Source: JADLCX01 sp964630785
GTDB taxonomy: Bacteria; Planctomycetota; Phycisphaerae; Phycisphaerales; UBA1924
NCBI GenBank assembly: GCA_964630785.1
Contig: CAZVZG010000007.1
Coordinates: forward strand, 1-64,000
DNA length: 64,000 nucleotides
Direction of reading: 5' to 3'
Part shown: positions 63,304-64,000 of the stretch, piece after piece
Layout: each line of letters begins with the position of its first letter
How positions within the stretch are numbered: position 1 is the stretch's first letter
Notes under the pieces: model-generated
Told to the model about the DNA's origin: nothing
What the model saw: only the letters and a program-made list of their open reading frames with translations
The model's database searches: none
Position numbers and translations under genes: made by a program

Positions 63304-64000
63304 ATGGCGTCGCACTCCACCCCCCCTTCCCCCCCATCCCGAAACGCTGGCGATCGCGCCGGACCCGGCCGCGGCGGTCCTGCTTCGACCAGCGTCACCG
63401 TGCTGGGCATCGGCCAGATGGGCCTGGTGTGCGCGGGGATTCTGGCCGGGGTCGGCGGGAACGGGCTCGGCGGGAGTAATGGGGGGGGTGGGGGAAGCGG
63501 GGGTGGGAACGGTGGGGGGAATGGTGGGGGGAACGGGGGGGGGCGCGGGAAAGGCGAACCGGCGTCTGGCCGGGCGCAAGCGGTCCATCCGCGGGTGATG
63601 ATCTGGGGCCACAACGCCGACGAGGCGGACCAACTCACGCAGATGCGCTCCAGCCCCCGACTGTCGGAGTTTGTGCTGCCCGAGTCGGTCCGCGTGACCA
63701 GCGATCTGGCGCGTGCCGTGGGCGAGGCCGACATCATCGTCTCGGCGGTGCCGGTGCAGTTTGTCCGCGACGTGTGGCGGAAGGCCCGCGCGAGCGTGAA
63801 GCCCGCGTCGGCGGCGGGCGTCATTTCGGTGGCCAAGGGGATTGAGATCGGCTCGCTCCTGCGCCCGACGCAGATCATCGCGGATTGCCTGAAAGACGAC
63901 CCGGACGCGCGCCCCAGGGCGATGGGCGTGCTGAGCGGGCCAACCATCGCGCCGGAACTGGTGCGATGCCTCCCCGCCACGATGATCGCCGCGAGCGACT
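63304..64000 (+). CDS. gpsA: glycerol-3-phosphate dehydrogenase, 3' end outside window
   Basis: NAD(P)H-dependent reduction of dihydroxyacetone phosphate to sn-glycerol 3-phosphate, for membrane lipid synthesis. 232 codons are visible. The cofactor motif VLGIGQMGLVCAG (Gly35-Gly37-Gly40) lies after a 30-residue Pro/Gly lead. VMIWGHNADEADQL, ADIIVSAVPVQFVRDV, ISVAKGIEIGS and VLSGPTIAPELV are GpsA signatures. Between the first helix of the Rossmann fold and the second strand (VMIWG) lies an unusual insertion of about 35-40 residues rich in Gly/Asn/Ser. It is encoded by G-tracts at 63481-63549 in steps of GGGGGGAAT/GGGGGGAAC. Confidence 0.88.
   Translation, partial: MASHSTPPSPPSRNAGDRAGPGRGGPASTSVTVLGIGQMGLVCAGILAGVGGNGLGGSNGGGGGSGGGNGGGNGGGNGGGRGKGEPASGRAQAVHPRVMIWGHNADEADQLTQMRSSPRLSEFVLPESVRVTSDLARAVGEADIIVSAVPVQFVRDVWRKARASVKPASAAGVISVAKGIEIGSLLRPTQIIADCLKDDPDARPRAMGVLSGPTIAPELVRCLPATMIAASD

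Noticed and set aside
1..64000. CRISPR arrays, tRNA or rRNA genes
   Set aside because: No regularly spaced direct repeats, cloverleaf-like segment or rRNA sequence was recognised.

Overview
The window is high-GC DNA (roughly 65-70 percent by eye). Several features point to a member of the Planctomycetota, most likely class Phycisphaerae. These are paired GC-type dockerin-like C-termini reading VQDIFDFLAAYFAGC, a LEPR-XLL-like motif (SLEQRQLL) at the N-terminus of a giant surface protein, prepilin-type proteins with the planctomycete GFTLIELL signature, and dispersed GGAT-rich inverted repeats. Assignment to Phycisphaerae is inference from motifs, not from a database search. No rRNA, tRNA, CRISPR array, transposase or phage gene was recognised.

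Layout, left to right. 1-8 kb: end of a FecR-like proline-rich protein, a conserved hypothetical, rsmD, a UvrD-type helicase fused to a PD-(D/E)XK nuclease, and a half-length catalytically dead M16 protein. 8-16 kb: an isolated atpG (minus strand), a secreted reprolysin-like metalloprotease with six Ig-like repeats and a dockerin, and a full-length secreted M16 peptidase ending in a clear terminator. 16-21 kb: PhnP-like hydrolase (carrying an in-frame repeat), Uma2 nuclease, gnd, and two overlapping GNAT acetyltransferases. 21.5-31 kb: a 3194-residue surface protein with a beta-helix-like repeat region and a C-terminal domain resembling a dead metzincin. 31-35 kb: rluB-like, yihY/brkB-like, a small lipoprotein and an orphan nuoB. 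35-40 kb (minus strand): three tandem paralogous exported double-thioredoxin proteins, a prepilin-type protein and a second small lipoprotein. 40-47 kb: ispF, an SDR enzyme, a secreted unknown, argS, a porin and a lipoprotein. 47-51 kb: phoH-pgpH. 51-58 kb: a LamG/SGNH/dockerin esterase, dus, a lipoprotein, a BshB1-like deacetylase, a 200-bp inverted-repeat element and mgtE. 58-61 kb (minus strand): a compact three-gene operon encoding an exported protein with a C-terminal anchor, a 14-cysteine secreted protein, and a MauE-type redox membrane domain fused to a prepilin. 61-64 kb: a P1B-type metal ATPase with a CPS motif, and the start of gpsA.

The strongest candidate for something undescribed is the 58.1-60.96 kb operon. 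A MauE-like disulfide-relay membrane domain is fused in frame to a type IV prepilin segment. Its start codon overlaps the stop of a cysteine-rich secreted protein (TAATG). Just upstream of the operon lies a promoter-like pair of hexamers whose spacer is a run of C, the classic layout of a phase-variable promoter.

A second theme is unusual low-complexity DNA. Long G tracts (up to 14) recur on the plus strand, often inside conserved plus-strand genes where they encode glycine linkers (helicase, argS, bshB1-like, gpsA). GGAT-type or other imperfect palindromic repeats are inserted in frame in the PhnP-like and Dus genes and between bshB1-like and mgtE.
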